This document shows positions 34,114 to 42,700 of a stretch of DNA of 44,108 nt, one piece after another. Position numbers and translations under genes: made by a program. Under the pieces are notes generated by a model. It had not been told where the DNA came from. It made no database searches and saw only the letters and a program-made list of their open reading frames with translations. Where the stretch lies: NCBI GenBank assembly GCA_023423285.1, contig JAFAFV010000136.1, positions 1 through 44,108 on the forward strand, in the 5' to 3' direction. The DNA comes from Bacteroidota bacterium (GTDB lineage Bacteria; Bacteroidota; Bacteroidia; Chitinophagales; Chitinophagaceae). Every line of letters starts with the position of its first letter. Position 1 is the first letter of the stretch.

Positions 34114-35268
34114 TTATAGTTTAATCATGTCTGCCGCCAGGGTTCTTGCATCTGCATCGCTGTCAAAATAATCTTCAAGCGTGGGATGCTGAATGAAGTT
34201 TATTTCTGACATTACTTTTTCAATTACATCAGTCATTTCTAAAAAGCCCAACCTGTTTTTCAAAAAAGCATAAACGGCAATTTCGTTTGCGGCATTCATA
34301 ATGCACGGCAGGTTACCCCCTTTTTCAAGCGCCTCCATAGCAAGCGCCAGGTTGCGAAAGGTTTTAATGTCTGGTTCTTCAAAAGTTAAACTATTGTATT
34401 TTTTAAAACTAAACCTGGGATAGTCATTAAAAATTCTAGTGGGAAACGCCAGCGCGTATTGGATAGGCACTTTCATATCCGGCAGACCAATTTGCGCCTT
34501 TATGCTGCCGTCTTCAAACTGCACCATGCTGTGAATAGCGCTTTGCGGATGCACCAGCACTTCTATTTGTTCGGGCTTTAAATTGAACAACCATTTGGCT
34601 TCAATCATTTCAAGCCCTTTATTCATGAGCGTGGCAGAGTCAACAGAAATTTTTGCACCCATCTCCCAATTTGGGTGTTGCAGGGCGTGTTCGCGTTTCA
34701 CGTTCACTAAAAAATTGGGCTTACGACCGATGAACGGACCACCTGAAGCTGTGAGGTAAATTTTTTCAACTTTATTGCGCGTTTCGCCCAGCAGGCATTG
34801 AAATATAGCCGAGTGCTCAGAATCAACGGGAATGACAGGCACCCTGTTTTCAACAGATTTTTGCATTACAATGTCGCCTGCCACCACCAGTGTTTCCTTG
34901 TTGGCCAAAGCAATGGCCTTGCCAGATTCTATAGCTTTTAAAGTGGGCTTAAGGCCTGCAAAGCCCACGATGGCCGCCAGCATCAGATCGTAACAATCAA
35001 TGCCGGCCACTTCCTCCAGCGCTTCTTCCCCGGCGAATACCTTAATATCAGTATTGGCCAGCGCACGTTTTACAACTTCATATTTTTGCTCGTTAGCAAT
35101 TACAACAATGTTGGGATCGTATTTTAATGCCTGCTCTATCAAAAGGGGTTCATTGCCGTTGGCAGTCAACACTTCTACCGAAAATTTATCGGGATTGGCT
35201 TCAATCACATTCAGCGCCTGAGTACCTATAGAGCCGGTAGAGCCATAAATGGCGATTCGCTTTATCAT
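34114..35268 (-). CDS. dxr: 1-deoxy-D-xylulose-5-phosphate reductoisomerase
   Basis: NADPH-dependent second step of the MEP isoprenoid pathway. The 384-residue protein has the nucleotide loop YGSTGSIGTQAL at 8-19, the LANKETLVVAGD segment, metal and substrate residues in VDSEHSAIFQCL, SASGGPF-like LTASGGPF, HPNWEMGAKISVDSATLMNKGLEMIEA (in part) and the C-terminal helical domain ending in DSDADARTL. Length is normal. GH3-family gene stops 33 nt upstream, so the two may be co-transcribed. Confidence 0.96.
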   Translation of the reverse strand: MIKRIAIYGSTGSIGTQALNVIEANPDKFSVEVLTANGNEPLLIEQALKYDPNIVVIANEQKYEVVKRALANTDIKVFAGEEALEEVAGIDCYDLMLAAIVGFAGLKPTLKAIESGKAIALANKETLVVAGDIVMQKSVENRVPVIPVDSEHSAIFQCLLGETRNKVEKIYLTASGGPFIGRKPNFLVNVKREHALQHPNWEMGAKISVDSATLMNKGLEMIEAKWLFNLKPEQIEVLVHPQSAIHSMVQFEDGSIKAQIGLPDMKVPIQYALAFPTRIFNDYPRFSFKKYNSLTFEEPDIKTFRNLALAMEALEKGGNLPCIMNAANEIAVYAFLKNRLGFLEMTDVIEKVMSEINFIQHPTLEDYFDSDADARTLAADMIKL

Positions 35269-35301
35269 TATCCTTTTTAATAAATTATTTTCTTTATAAC
35301 G

Positions 35302-36819
35302 TTAAGTTTTGTGTTTTACGTATTCCTCCTCTGCCCAGTTTAGCAATGCATCTGCTACTTTCCTGTCATTACTCAGCCTGGGCACTTTATTTTGGCCGCC
35401 TAATTTGCCAATTGAGCGCATATACTCAATAAAAGCATTCTTTTTTAAAGGCGTAATTTTTAAAGGTCTTAAAATATTACCAGCTATAAGATCATCGTAA
35501 TAAGTATTTTTATCACGCAGGTTTTGGTTGATCTTTATTGAAAAGGTTTCCATATCGGCCGGTTTATTCTCAAATTCGATAAACCACTCGTGGTAAGATT
35601 TGCCCTCGTCTTCGCTTACATAAGGTGCAACTGTAAATTCGGTAATATGAATATTTTCTTCACTGGCCGCTTTTAAAATACTTTGCTCCACTTCTTCGCT
35701 GATGACGTGTTCGCCAAAAGCAGAAATAAAATGTTTTGTACGTCCTGTTACGATGAGCCTGAATGGGTCAGTACTTATAAACTTTACCATGTCGCCAATA
35801 TCATAACCCCAAAGCCCGGCATTACTGTTTATAATAAGCGAATAATTCACTCCAGTTTTTACATCTTCAAGCGAAATGCGCTTTGGGTTTATCTTGCCAA
35901 TTTCATCTTCTGCTATAAATTCAAAGAAGATACCGCTGTTGGTATTTAATAGCAACCCCGGTTCTGTTTGCGAATCCTGGAAAGCAAAAAAACCTTCCGA
36001 CGCGGGGAACGTTTCAATGCTGTCTATCTTTTTACCAATGGTTTTAAAAAGCCTGGCCCTGTAAGGATCAAAGTTAACGCCGCCGTAAACCATAACCGAA
36101 AAGTTAGGGAACAGTTCTATAACTGTTTTGCCCGTACGGTTGATCAATTCATCAAAATACATCTGCATCCATGGTGGAATGCCGCTGATGAGCGTCATGT
36201 TGCGGTTGAAAGTTTCCTCAACAATCTTACTTACTTTAACTTCCCAATCTTCAATACAGTTGGTTTCATAAGTAGGCAACTGGTTTTTGCGCAAGTACAA
36301 AGGTATATGGTGATTGACGATACCACTAAGCCTGCCGGTGGGAATGTCAGCTATTCTTTCAAGTACCGGCGAACCACTCAGAAACATCATGTTGCCATCA
36401 GCAAATTTTGTATTTCCAGTTTCAGCCATATAGCACAACAATGCATTACGGGCCGAATTGATGTGATTGCCTATTGAATCTTTGGTAATGGGAATGTATT
36501 TAGTACCGCTTGTGGTACCTGATGTTTTCGCAAAATAAAGCGGCCTCCCCTTCCACAATACGTTGTGCCGCCCGGCTTTTATCTGTTCGATGTAGTTTTT
36601 AATACCTTCATAATCGCGCACCGGAACAGCTTCGGTAAACTGGTCGTAAGTTTGCACCTCTTGCAGTTTATGTTCTTTACCAAATTGGGTAATTTTACCT
36701 GCCTTAAGCAAATTTTTTAAAATAGCCGATTGATCGGGCACGGCAGTATGCATGCCTTTTTTAATATTCTTAGAAACTATAGATGCAAAAGGCTTTGCAA
36801 GGAAGGATTTGATTTTCAT
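35302..36819 (-). CDS. GH3 auxin-responsive-promoter family protein
   Basis: A 505-residue cytoplasmic acyl-adenylate-forming enzyme of the GH3 fold. In plants these conjugate amino acids to acyl acids such as jasmonate or auxin; bacterial substrates are unknown. The ATP-binding motif YFAKTSGTTSGTKYIPI (about 93-109) is clear, MVYGGVNFDPYRARL forms the second motif, and NSNAGLWGYDIGDMVKFISTDPFR and TGRTKHFISAFGEHVISEEV the third. Length is close to plant GH3. It is preceded by an exact -7 box at 36863-36870 and diverges from rplU. Confidence 0.92.
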   Translation of the reverse strand: MKIKSFLAKPFASIVSKNIKKGMHTAVPDQSAILKNLLKAGKITQFGKEHKLQEVQTYDQFTEAVPVRDYEGIKNYIEQIKAGRHNVLWKGRPLYFAKTSGTTSGTKYIPITKDSIGNHINSARNALLCYMAETGNTKFADGNMMFLSGSPVLERIADIPTGRLSGIVNHHIPLYLRKNQLPTYETNCIEDWEVKVSKIVEETFNRNMTLISGIPPWMQMYFDELINRTGKTVIELFPNFSVMVYGGVNFDPYRARLFKTIGKKIDSIETFPASEGFFAFQDSQTEPGLLLNTNSGIFFEFIAEDEIGKINPKRISLEDVKTGVNYSLIINSNAGLWGYDIGDMVKFISTDPFRLIVTGRTKHFISAFGEHVISEEVEQSILKAASEENIHITEFTVAPYVSEDEGKSYHEWFIEFENKPADMETFSIKINQNLRDKNTYYDDLIAGNILRPLKITPLKKNAFIEYMRSIGKLGGQNKVPRLSNDRKVADALLNWAEEEYVKHKT

Positions 36820-36862
36820 GAAATTACATCATTTATCCGACAATGGAGCAAAGAGTGAATAA

Positions 36863-36870
36863 CAAAGATA
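36863..36870 (-). promoter_or_regulatory. -7 box of the GH3-family gene
   Basis: TATCTTTG on the minus strand, exact TAnnTTTG, ends 44 nt before the ATG at 36819. A TTG at 36893-36895 is the nearest -33-like element, at 22 nt, a little far. Confidence 0.5.
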
Positions 36871-36922
36871 ATGCCTACAGCTAACAGAAAAACAACCTTT
36901 GTAAAACTTTAAGTTGTAGTTG

Positions 36923-36952
36923 TTGTTGATTCAAAAAAACTTCTTACCTTTG
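36923..36952 (+). promoter_or_regulatory. Promoter of rplU-rpmA
   Basis: TTG (36923-36925), a 19-nt spacer and TACCTTTG (36945-36952). The ATG of rplU is 21 nt after the -7 box. Confidence 0.75.
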
Positions 36953-36972
36953 CACTCCTAATTTTTTAACAA

Positions 36973-37272
36973 ATGATAGCAGTAATTAAGGTAGCAGGCC
37001 AACAGTTTAAAGTAGAAAAAGACCAGACGCTTTTTGTACCGCATCTTGCAGGTAACGCGGGTGACGCAGTAAACCTTGATGTATTATTGGCATATGCCGA
37101 TAACAAAATTTCAGTTGGTTCTGACATCGCTACTAAAGTAAGCGCAGAAATTTTAGACCACGTTAAAGGCGATACAGTAATTGCCTTTAAAATGAAAAGA
37201 AGGAAAGGTTTCCGCAAAAAGAAAGGACACCGCACTTCTTATACTAAAATTAAAGTGACTGATATAGCTTAA
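36973..37272 (+). CDS. rplU: 50S ribosomal protein L21
   Basis: L21 binds 23S rRNA on the large subunit and helps position L20. The 99-residue protein has the N-terminal MIAVIKVAGQQFKVEKDQ, V.F.MKRRKGFRKKKGHRTSYTKIKV (in part: KRRKGFRKKKGHR) and the D-x-V-x-L middle typical of bL21. First gene of a two-gene operon with rpmA, 82 nt apart. Confidence 0.97.
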   Translation: MIAVIKVAGQQFKVEKDQTLFVPHLAGNAGDAVNLDVLLAYADNKISVGSDIATKVSAEILDHVKGDTVIAFKMKRRKGFRKKKGHRTSYTKIKVTDIA

Positions 37273-37354
37273 TTTTTGTTGGCTTGTTGAGGGGTTGACA
37301 GATGTAAGTATGTAACTTTTCAACTTGTGAGCTTTAAACTTAAAAACTTAAAAA

Positions 37355-37615
37355 ATGGCACATAAGAAAGGAGAAGGTAGTGTAAAAAACGGCCGTGATT
37401 CTGAAAGTAAAAGACTTGGTGTAAAAATTTATGGTGGTCAGCCAGCTATTGCAGGCAATATCATCATTCGCCAGCGCGGTACTTCTTACCACCCTGGTAA
37501 AAACGTGGGAGTTGGAAAAGATTTTACATTATTTGCATTAACTGCAGGTATAGTAGAATTTAAAAAAGGAAGAAAGAACAGAACATTCGTTTCCGTAAAT
37601 GAGGCACAAGCTTAA
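37355..37615 (+). CDS. rpmA: 50S ribosomal protein L27
   Basis: L27 lies near the peptidyl-transferase centre with its N terminus reaching the P-site tRNA. The 86-residue protein begins MAHKKGEGSVKNGRDSESKRLGVK; GQPAIAGNIIIRQRG and HPGKNVGVGKD are diagnostic. The first residues match the direct-start form without the cleavable N-terminal extension seen in Firmicutes. Follows rplU in the usual order. Confidence 0.97.
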   Translation: MAHKKGEGSVKNGRDSESKRLGVKIYGGQPAIAGNIIIRQRGTSYHPGKNVGVGKDFTLFALTAGIVEFKKGRKNRTFVSVNEAQA

Positions 37616-37651
37616 GCTGTTTGAATGGTTGTATAAATTGTGGAAAAAAAG

Positions 37652-37682
37652 TTTGTATGGATAGAAATATTTTATATTTTTA
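37652..37682 (+). promoter_or_regulatory. Promoter of the histone-H1-like gene
   Basis: TTTG (37652-37655), 19-nt spacer, TATTTTTA (37675-37682), one mismatch in the last base of TAnnTTTG. The ATG follows 43 nt later. It indicates transcription separate from rplU-rpmA. Confidence 0.6.
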
Positions 37683-37725
37683 CCAACGATAATCCATTAT
37701 TTACTAACAATTAAATTCTAAACAA

Positions 37726-37965
37726 ATGGCAAAAGCAGCAGCAAAAAAGGCGGCTCCTAAAAAAGCAGCGGCTAAAAAGGCGGCTCCCAAAAAAGCAGCA
37801 GCCCCTAAAAAAGCAGCAGTAAAAAAAGCGGCTCCTAAAAAAGCAGCAGCAGCCCCTAAAAAGGCAGCAGCAAAAAAAGCAGTTCCTAAAAAAGCAGCAG
37901 CAGCTCCAAAAAAGGCAGCAGCAAAAAAAGCGGCTCCTAAAAAGGCAGCAGCTAAGAAAAAATAA
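37726..37965 (+). CDS. Histone-H1-like Lys/Ala/Pro repeat protein
   Basis: A 79-residue, almost pure Ala/Lys/Pro protein built from (A)APKKAA units, like the C-terminal tail of histone H1 and the bacterial Hc/AlgP-type proteins. It should bind DNA or RNA by charge and be largely disordered; a role in nucleoid compaction is inference. No other residue type occurs except a few Val, Met at the start. It has its own promoter and a strong terminator at 37993-38015, so it is a real gene even though it is low complexity. The antisense Cys/Phe-rich frame is a shadow of the repeats. Confidence 0.82.
   Translation: MAKAAAKKAAPKKAAAKKAAPKKAAAPKKAAVKKAAPKKAAAAPKKAAAKKAVPKKAAAAPKKAAAKKAAPKKAAAKKK
37729..37962 (+). 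repeat. Imperfect coding repeats (AAPKK units)
   Basis: Repeats of 15-18 nt, rich in GCA, GCG, CCT and AAA codons, make up almost the whole gene. Such tracts vary in length between strains. Confidence 0.85.
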
Positions 37966-37992
37966 AGAACAATTTTTTCTTGAAATTATAAC

Positions 37993-38015
37993 AGCCTTTC
38001 CTCCACGGAAAGGCT
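37993..38015 (+). terminator. Terminator of the histone-H1-like gene
   Basis: A perfect 9-bp stem AGCCTTTCC / GGAAAGGCT, 5-nt loop, then a T run to 38020. It lies 27 nt after the stop codon and 33 nt before the next ATG. Confidence 0.9.
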
Positions 38016-38048
38016 TTTTTATTTGTGATGTTTTTATATTTTGCATCC

Positions 38049-39734
38049 ATGAACAATTCTCAGATTGCCGATCATTTTTCCATGCTCTGTAAACTAATGG
38101 ATATACATGGTGAAAATGCTTTTAAATCACGCACCTACTCTATTGCTGCTTTTTATATTGAAAAACTTCCGGATCAGCTTAGCAATATCAACAGGTCACA
38201 GATTGCAGCCATTAAAGGTTTGGGACCCTCTGTGGTATCAAAAATTACAGAATTGCTTGATACAGGTAAGCTTGGCATTCTACAGCAATATATTGATACA
38301 ACGCCGCAGGGTATAATTGAGATGCTGAAGTTGAAAGGCCTCGGTCCAAAAAAAATTCATACGATTTGGAAGGAAATGGGCATACAATCCATAGGTGAAC
38401 TTGAATACGCTTGCAATGAAAACAGGCTGACCCGCTACAAAGGCTTTGGACAAAAAACACAAAATAATGTATTAGAAGCCATTTCTTTTTACCATCAGAA
38501 CATCGGGCATTTTTTGTACGCGCAAATTGAAAACCTCTACCCGGTTATTGAAAATTATCTTGAAAAACTATTTGGCAAAAACGAAGTGGTAAACACCGGC
38601 AGCTACAGGAGGCAATGTTTAACGATTAATGAATTGGAATTTATTGTGAAGGAATCTATTAAAGATATTAAGCCAAAATTTCAAACGACATACCCGCCCG
38701 AGTTACTGGAAGAAACAGAAAAAACTGTACTTTATAAATTAACAAACGGGCTGAGGCTGCGGCTGATCTCTGAACCCAGCAACATTTATAAAAAACAATT
38801 TCTCACTTCTGCATCGCAGGAATTTTTAGATGCTTTTTTTAAAAAATATAACAGGGATGATTTTGAAACTTGTGATGCGCAAAGTGAAATTGATATTTTT
38901 GAAGGTGCGTCAATGCCTTTTATACACCCCTGTATGCGCGAATCACCCGATATAATTGAAATAGCCTCGCGCAATGGACTGCCACAAATGATGGAAACAA
39001 CTGATATAAAAGGCATCATACATAACCACAGCAATTGGTCAGACGGTGTAAATACGATTGAACAAATGGCCACTGAGCTGATTAAAAATAATTTTGAATA
39101 CCTTGTCATTTCTGATCACTCCAAAACGGCAGCTTATGCTAATGGCCTTTCTCTTGAACGCATAGAAGAACAACACCGGTACATTGATGAACTGAACAGG
39201 AAACTAACGCCGTTTAAAATATTTAAAAGTATTGAAAGTGATATATTGAACGACGGCAGCCTTGATTACGATAGTGATGTTTTATCCACCTTCGACCTTG
39301 TTATCGCATCAATACACAGTAACCTGTATATGAGTGAGGATAAGGCTATGATGCGATTGCTGAAAGCAATTGAAAATCCTTACACTACCATTTTGGGACA
39401 CCCTACCGGAAGGCTATTACTCAGCAGGAATGGCTATCCCATTAATTATGAAAAAATAATTGATGCCTGTGCTGCAAATAACGTTGTGATTGAAATTAAT
39501 GCTAACCCACACCGGCTTGACATGGACTGGCAATGGATTGAATATGCTTTGAGTAAAAACGCACTGCTTTCCATCAACCCCGACGCGCACTCTATTGAGG
39601 GCTTTCAGGATATTAAGTATGGAGTTTTGGCATCACAAAAAGGGGGGCTTACGCCTGCTTTTAACCTTAGCAGTTTTTCATTAGCAAAGTTTGAAGAATT
39701 TATACAACAAAGAAAAGCGCAGAAACAGTTATGA
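38049..39734 (+). CDS. polX: PolX-family protein with PHP domain, polymerase site altered
   Basis: A 561-residue protein with the PolX layout: helix-hairpin-helix motifs (KGLGPSVVSKI at 56-66 and KGLGPKKIHTIW at 96-107), a nucleotidyltransferase region, and a C-terminal PHP phosphoesterase domain (about 315-550). The GSYRR motif is at 184-188, but the metal-binding Asp pair expected in GDIDIL is Glu195 and Glu197 (NELEFIV), and the third Asp, expected in VDLR, aligns with Arg236 (LRLR). DNA synthesis is therefore doubtful. The PHP site looks complete: HNH, SDG, SDH, ESDIL, SIHS, GHPTG and DAHS, so 3'-5' exonuclease or AP-site activity may remain. The start is the ATG at 38049. Its stop overlaps the convergent kinase gene by 6 nt. 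Confidence 0.88.
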   Translation: MNNSQIADHFSMLCKLMDIHGENAFKSRTYSIAAFYIEKLPDQLSNINRSQIAAIKGLGPSVVSKITELLDTGKLGILQQYIDTTPQGIIEMLKLKGLGPKKIHTIWKEMGIQSIGELEYACNENRLTRYKGFGQKTQNNVLEAISFYHQNIGHFLYAQIENLYPVIENYLEKLFGKNEVVNTGSYRRQCLTINELEFIVKESIKDIKPKFQTTYPPELLEETEKTVLYKLTNGLRLRLISEPSNIYKKQFLTSASQEFLDAFFKKYNRDDFETCDAQSEIDIFEGASMPFIHPCMRESPDIIEIASRNGLPQMMETTDIKGIIHNHSNWSDGVNTIEQMATELIKNNFEYLVISDHSKTAAYANGLSLERIEEQHRYIDELNRKLTPFKIFKSIESDILNDGSLDYDSDVLSTFDLVIASIHSNLYMSEDKAMMRLLKAIENPYTTILGHPTGRLLLSRNGYPINYEKIIDACAANNVVIEINANPHRLDMDWQWIEYALSKNALLSINPDAHSIEGFQDIKYGVLASQKGGLTPAFNLSSFSLAKFEEFIQQRKAQKQL

Positions 39735-42700
39735 TGGCACCACAGGGAGTTTTATATAAAATGTAGTGCCCACGCCAATTTTAGTTTCAAACCAAATGGC
39801 ACCGCCAGATTGTTCCACAATGGCTTTTGACATAGCAAGCCCCAAGCCGGTACCCGATGTTTTGGTAGTAAAGTTTGGTGTGAATATTTTTTCAAGCATT
39901 TCATGGCTAATGCCAGCACCGTTATCTTCCACACCAATTATGATTGTATCACCTTCAAAAGTTTCAAACACTTTTACAATCCTTCTTGTATTGCCAGATG
40001 TGGCTTCAATTGCGTTTGCAATCAAATTTGTAAAGAGCCTGTTCACTTGTGTTTTATCTGCATTCACGTAAACCTCATCTTTCACAGGCAACCATGTATA
40101 TTCAATTTCATGATTGTTTTTATGAAGGCTGTTCAATTGCGAAAGCGAATGATGCAGATCAAAAATTTCCCTGTTTGCCGTACCAATATTTGCAAATTGG
40201 GAAAAATTAGTAGCAATTTTCGATAAGTGATCGATTTGTTCAACCAGCGTTTTTGATACGTTAGCCGCCAGCCTGGTGATATCGCCCCTATCATCATTAA
40301 TAGCGCGCTGCAGGTATTGAAGACTGAGCTTCATGGGTGTGAGCGGGTTTTTAATTTCGTGCGCTACCTGCCTTGCCATTTCCTGCCACGCACTCTGCCG
40401 TTCAGATGTGGCAAGTTCGTTAGCACTTTCCTGCAGTTTGGCTACCATTTTGTTGTACTCTTTTACAAGGCTTCCAATTTCATCATCGCCCTGCCACTGT
40501 ATTAGCTCGTTGTTTTTTGAAAGAGATACCGCATTCATTTTTTCACTGATGAGGCGGAATGATCTTGTGATCCTGTTGGTGATTAAAAGCGCCACCAATC
40601 CCGTGATCAAAAAAATAAAAGCATTTAAGTTAATGAGCGTTACAAGGAAATTTGAAATTTCCTGGTTCAGTTCGTGCTGAGATGTAAAATAAGGAACTGA
40701 GATATAAGCGAACAACGCACCTTCCTTATCTCTTAAGGGCGAATAAATGCTTGTATAAGATAAATCAGAAATACTTTCCCGTTGAATGTGTTCAATACTC
40801 CTGAGACGCAATAGGTGATAATAGGCACGCGGCCCCATTCTTGAACTGATAACACCTTTCTGAAAAAGATCCGGAAGGCTGCTGGCCAGAAGTCTTCCGC
40901 TGATGTCATAAATATTAAGGTCCATCCCATGGATCTCTGATACATTTTTGATAATACTATTCAGCTCTGACGAAAAATCTATGGAGTCCATTTGCGCACG
41001 CTCTTCAAATACAAGGCTTGCAAGGTCCGTACGCATTTGCATTTCATTAATCATCACATTCATGGTGCGGCTTAGCCGCTCGTTATTTACCACCCTAAAT
41101 CTGTCAATAAAAAAAGATACAGTTGCTATACCAACAACTATAAAAGACAGCAAGGTAATTATAATAAAAGTATTGTGGATTTGCCCGCGTATGGAGGCAC
41201 GAAAAATATTTCGCTGCTTGAAAATTTTTGAATTGAGGAGCCAGTCTATTGAGAGTAATAATAAATTGGTTAGGGCAAGCAGCAAAAGAAAGGCACAAAA
41301 TATATAGGAAAAAAGTGTAATCGTCTCAAGAAAAGGCTCGCTCCTGCGCGCCATAACCACAACTGTCGTGCTGTTAGGACGATACCACAATTCATTGTAT
41401 TCTTCTTTATTCCTTTGCTCATACCTGGTTGCAGGTAACTCTGACTGTGTGAGCGTGGAGGTAAAAGGATATTGTTTTGTTGATGATATCAGCAACTTGT
41501 TTTGATAGACAGCGTAGTAATAAACTGATGGATGCGAAATTTCCCACTGGCCATATTGCTTAAACAGTTCCGCGTTAATCTCTTCATTGGCAAACTTCCT
41601 GGGGTTTGAAAAAATGGCCACCGTGCCATATTTATGACCACTTGTGTCAAAAACAGGCCTGTACGTGATGTAAGAAAACTTATCAATTCCCAACTCATAA
41701 AAATACAGGTCATCAAAAGTAGTAGGTGTTGTTTGCGTTTTGATAACCGTATTCAAAGATTCAAGAGATATATCAGAAGGATTAAACATGGGCCTGTCAA
41801 GGCTGTCGTACAAATAAATGGAAGTAGTATAATTTTTTACATAGCTGATGTAAGCATGCTTGAAAATGCTGTCTCTAAAGAACTGATTCACCTCTTTATC
41901 ATACAGCCTTGAAAAATTTGTAACCAAATAATTTGTATCAAGATATTTGTGAGAAAGGTTGATTATCCTTTGAGAAGCAATATCAGTTTGCGATGCCAGT
42001 TTCTCTACATAAACTTTTCTCTGGATCAATTCATTTTTACCAATCTCGTTCAACATTAGTATGGAAATACTAATTGAAAAAATGAAGATCCATACAATAA
42101 CACCGGTAATGTTTACGGATAAATAGTTTTTTAACCTTACTTCATTTAAGAAAAACGCTGTGTACAGCATCAGCCAAATCAGGCAGGGAATGTAAAAATT
42201 TATAGATGCCGGAATGCGGTATGCTGAAAAGGAACAAAACAAAAGGCCGGTTATTGCTATGATAAAGTAAACGAGGTACAACCTGTTTTTAAAAATATCC
42301 GTAGATACCTTGAAAAGAATTCTGCTGAAATAATGATAGCCTAACGATAATGCAGCCAGTATTATAAAGCCCACGGCTGTATAAATGGTAAGGCTAAAGT
42401 AATTGGTTACGTCAAACGAAATATTTGAATCTACTATCAGGCTTTTAATAATTCCTGCAATTGTAAATGTAGCAAATACAAGCACTGCAAGGCCGGTAAT
42501 ACCAATAGCTATTTTAGCTTTGGTAGATTGAAAGAAGGAAACTTTAATGTCGGTATTGCTTATTCGTTGCCAGATAATACCTGTAATGGCACAAAACAAA
42601 ATGCTGTTGATCAGCAAATCGCCAAGATTGGGTAAAAATATACCTGAACTGTAAATTTCAGGATCAAACAACTTGAATGCGCCCAGGTTTAATGCATCGT

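Noticed and set aside
37711..38046. A 111-codon reverse frame rich in Cys, Phe and Leu opposite the H1-like gene
   Set aside because: It is the complement of the AAPKK repeats; the forward frame has a promoter, a terminator and a known composition type.
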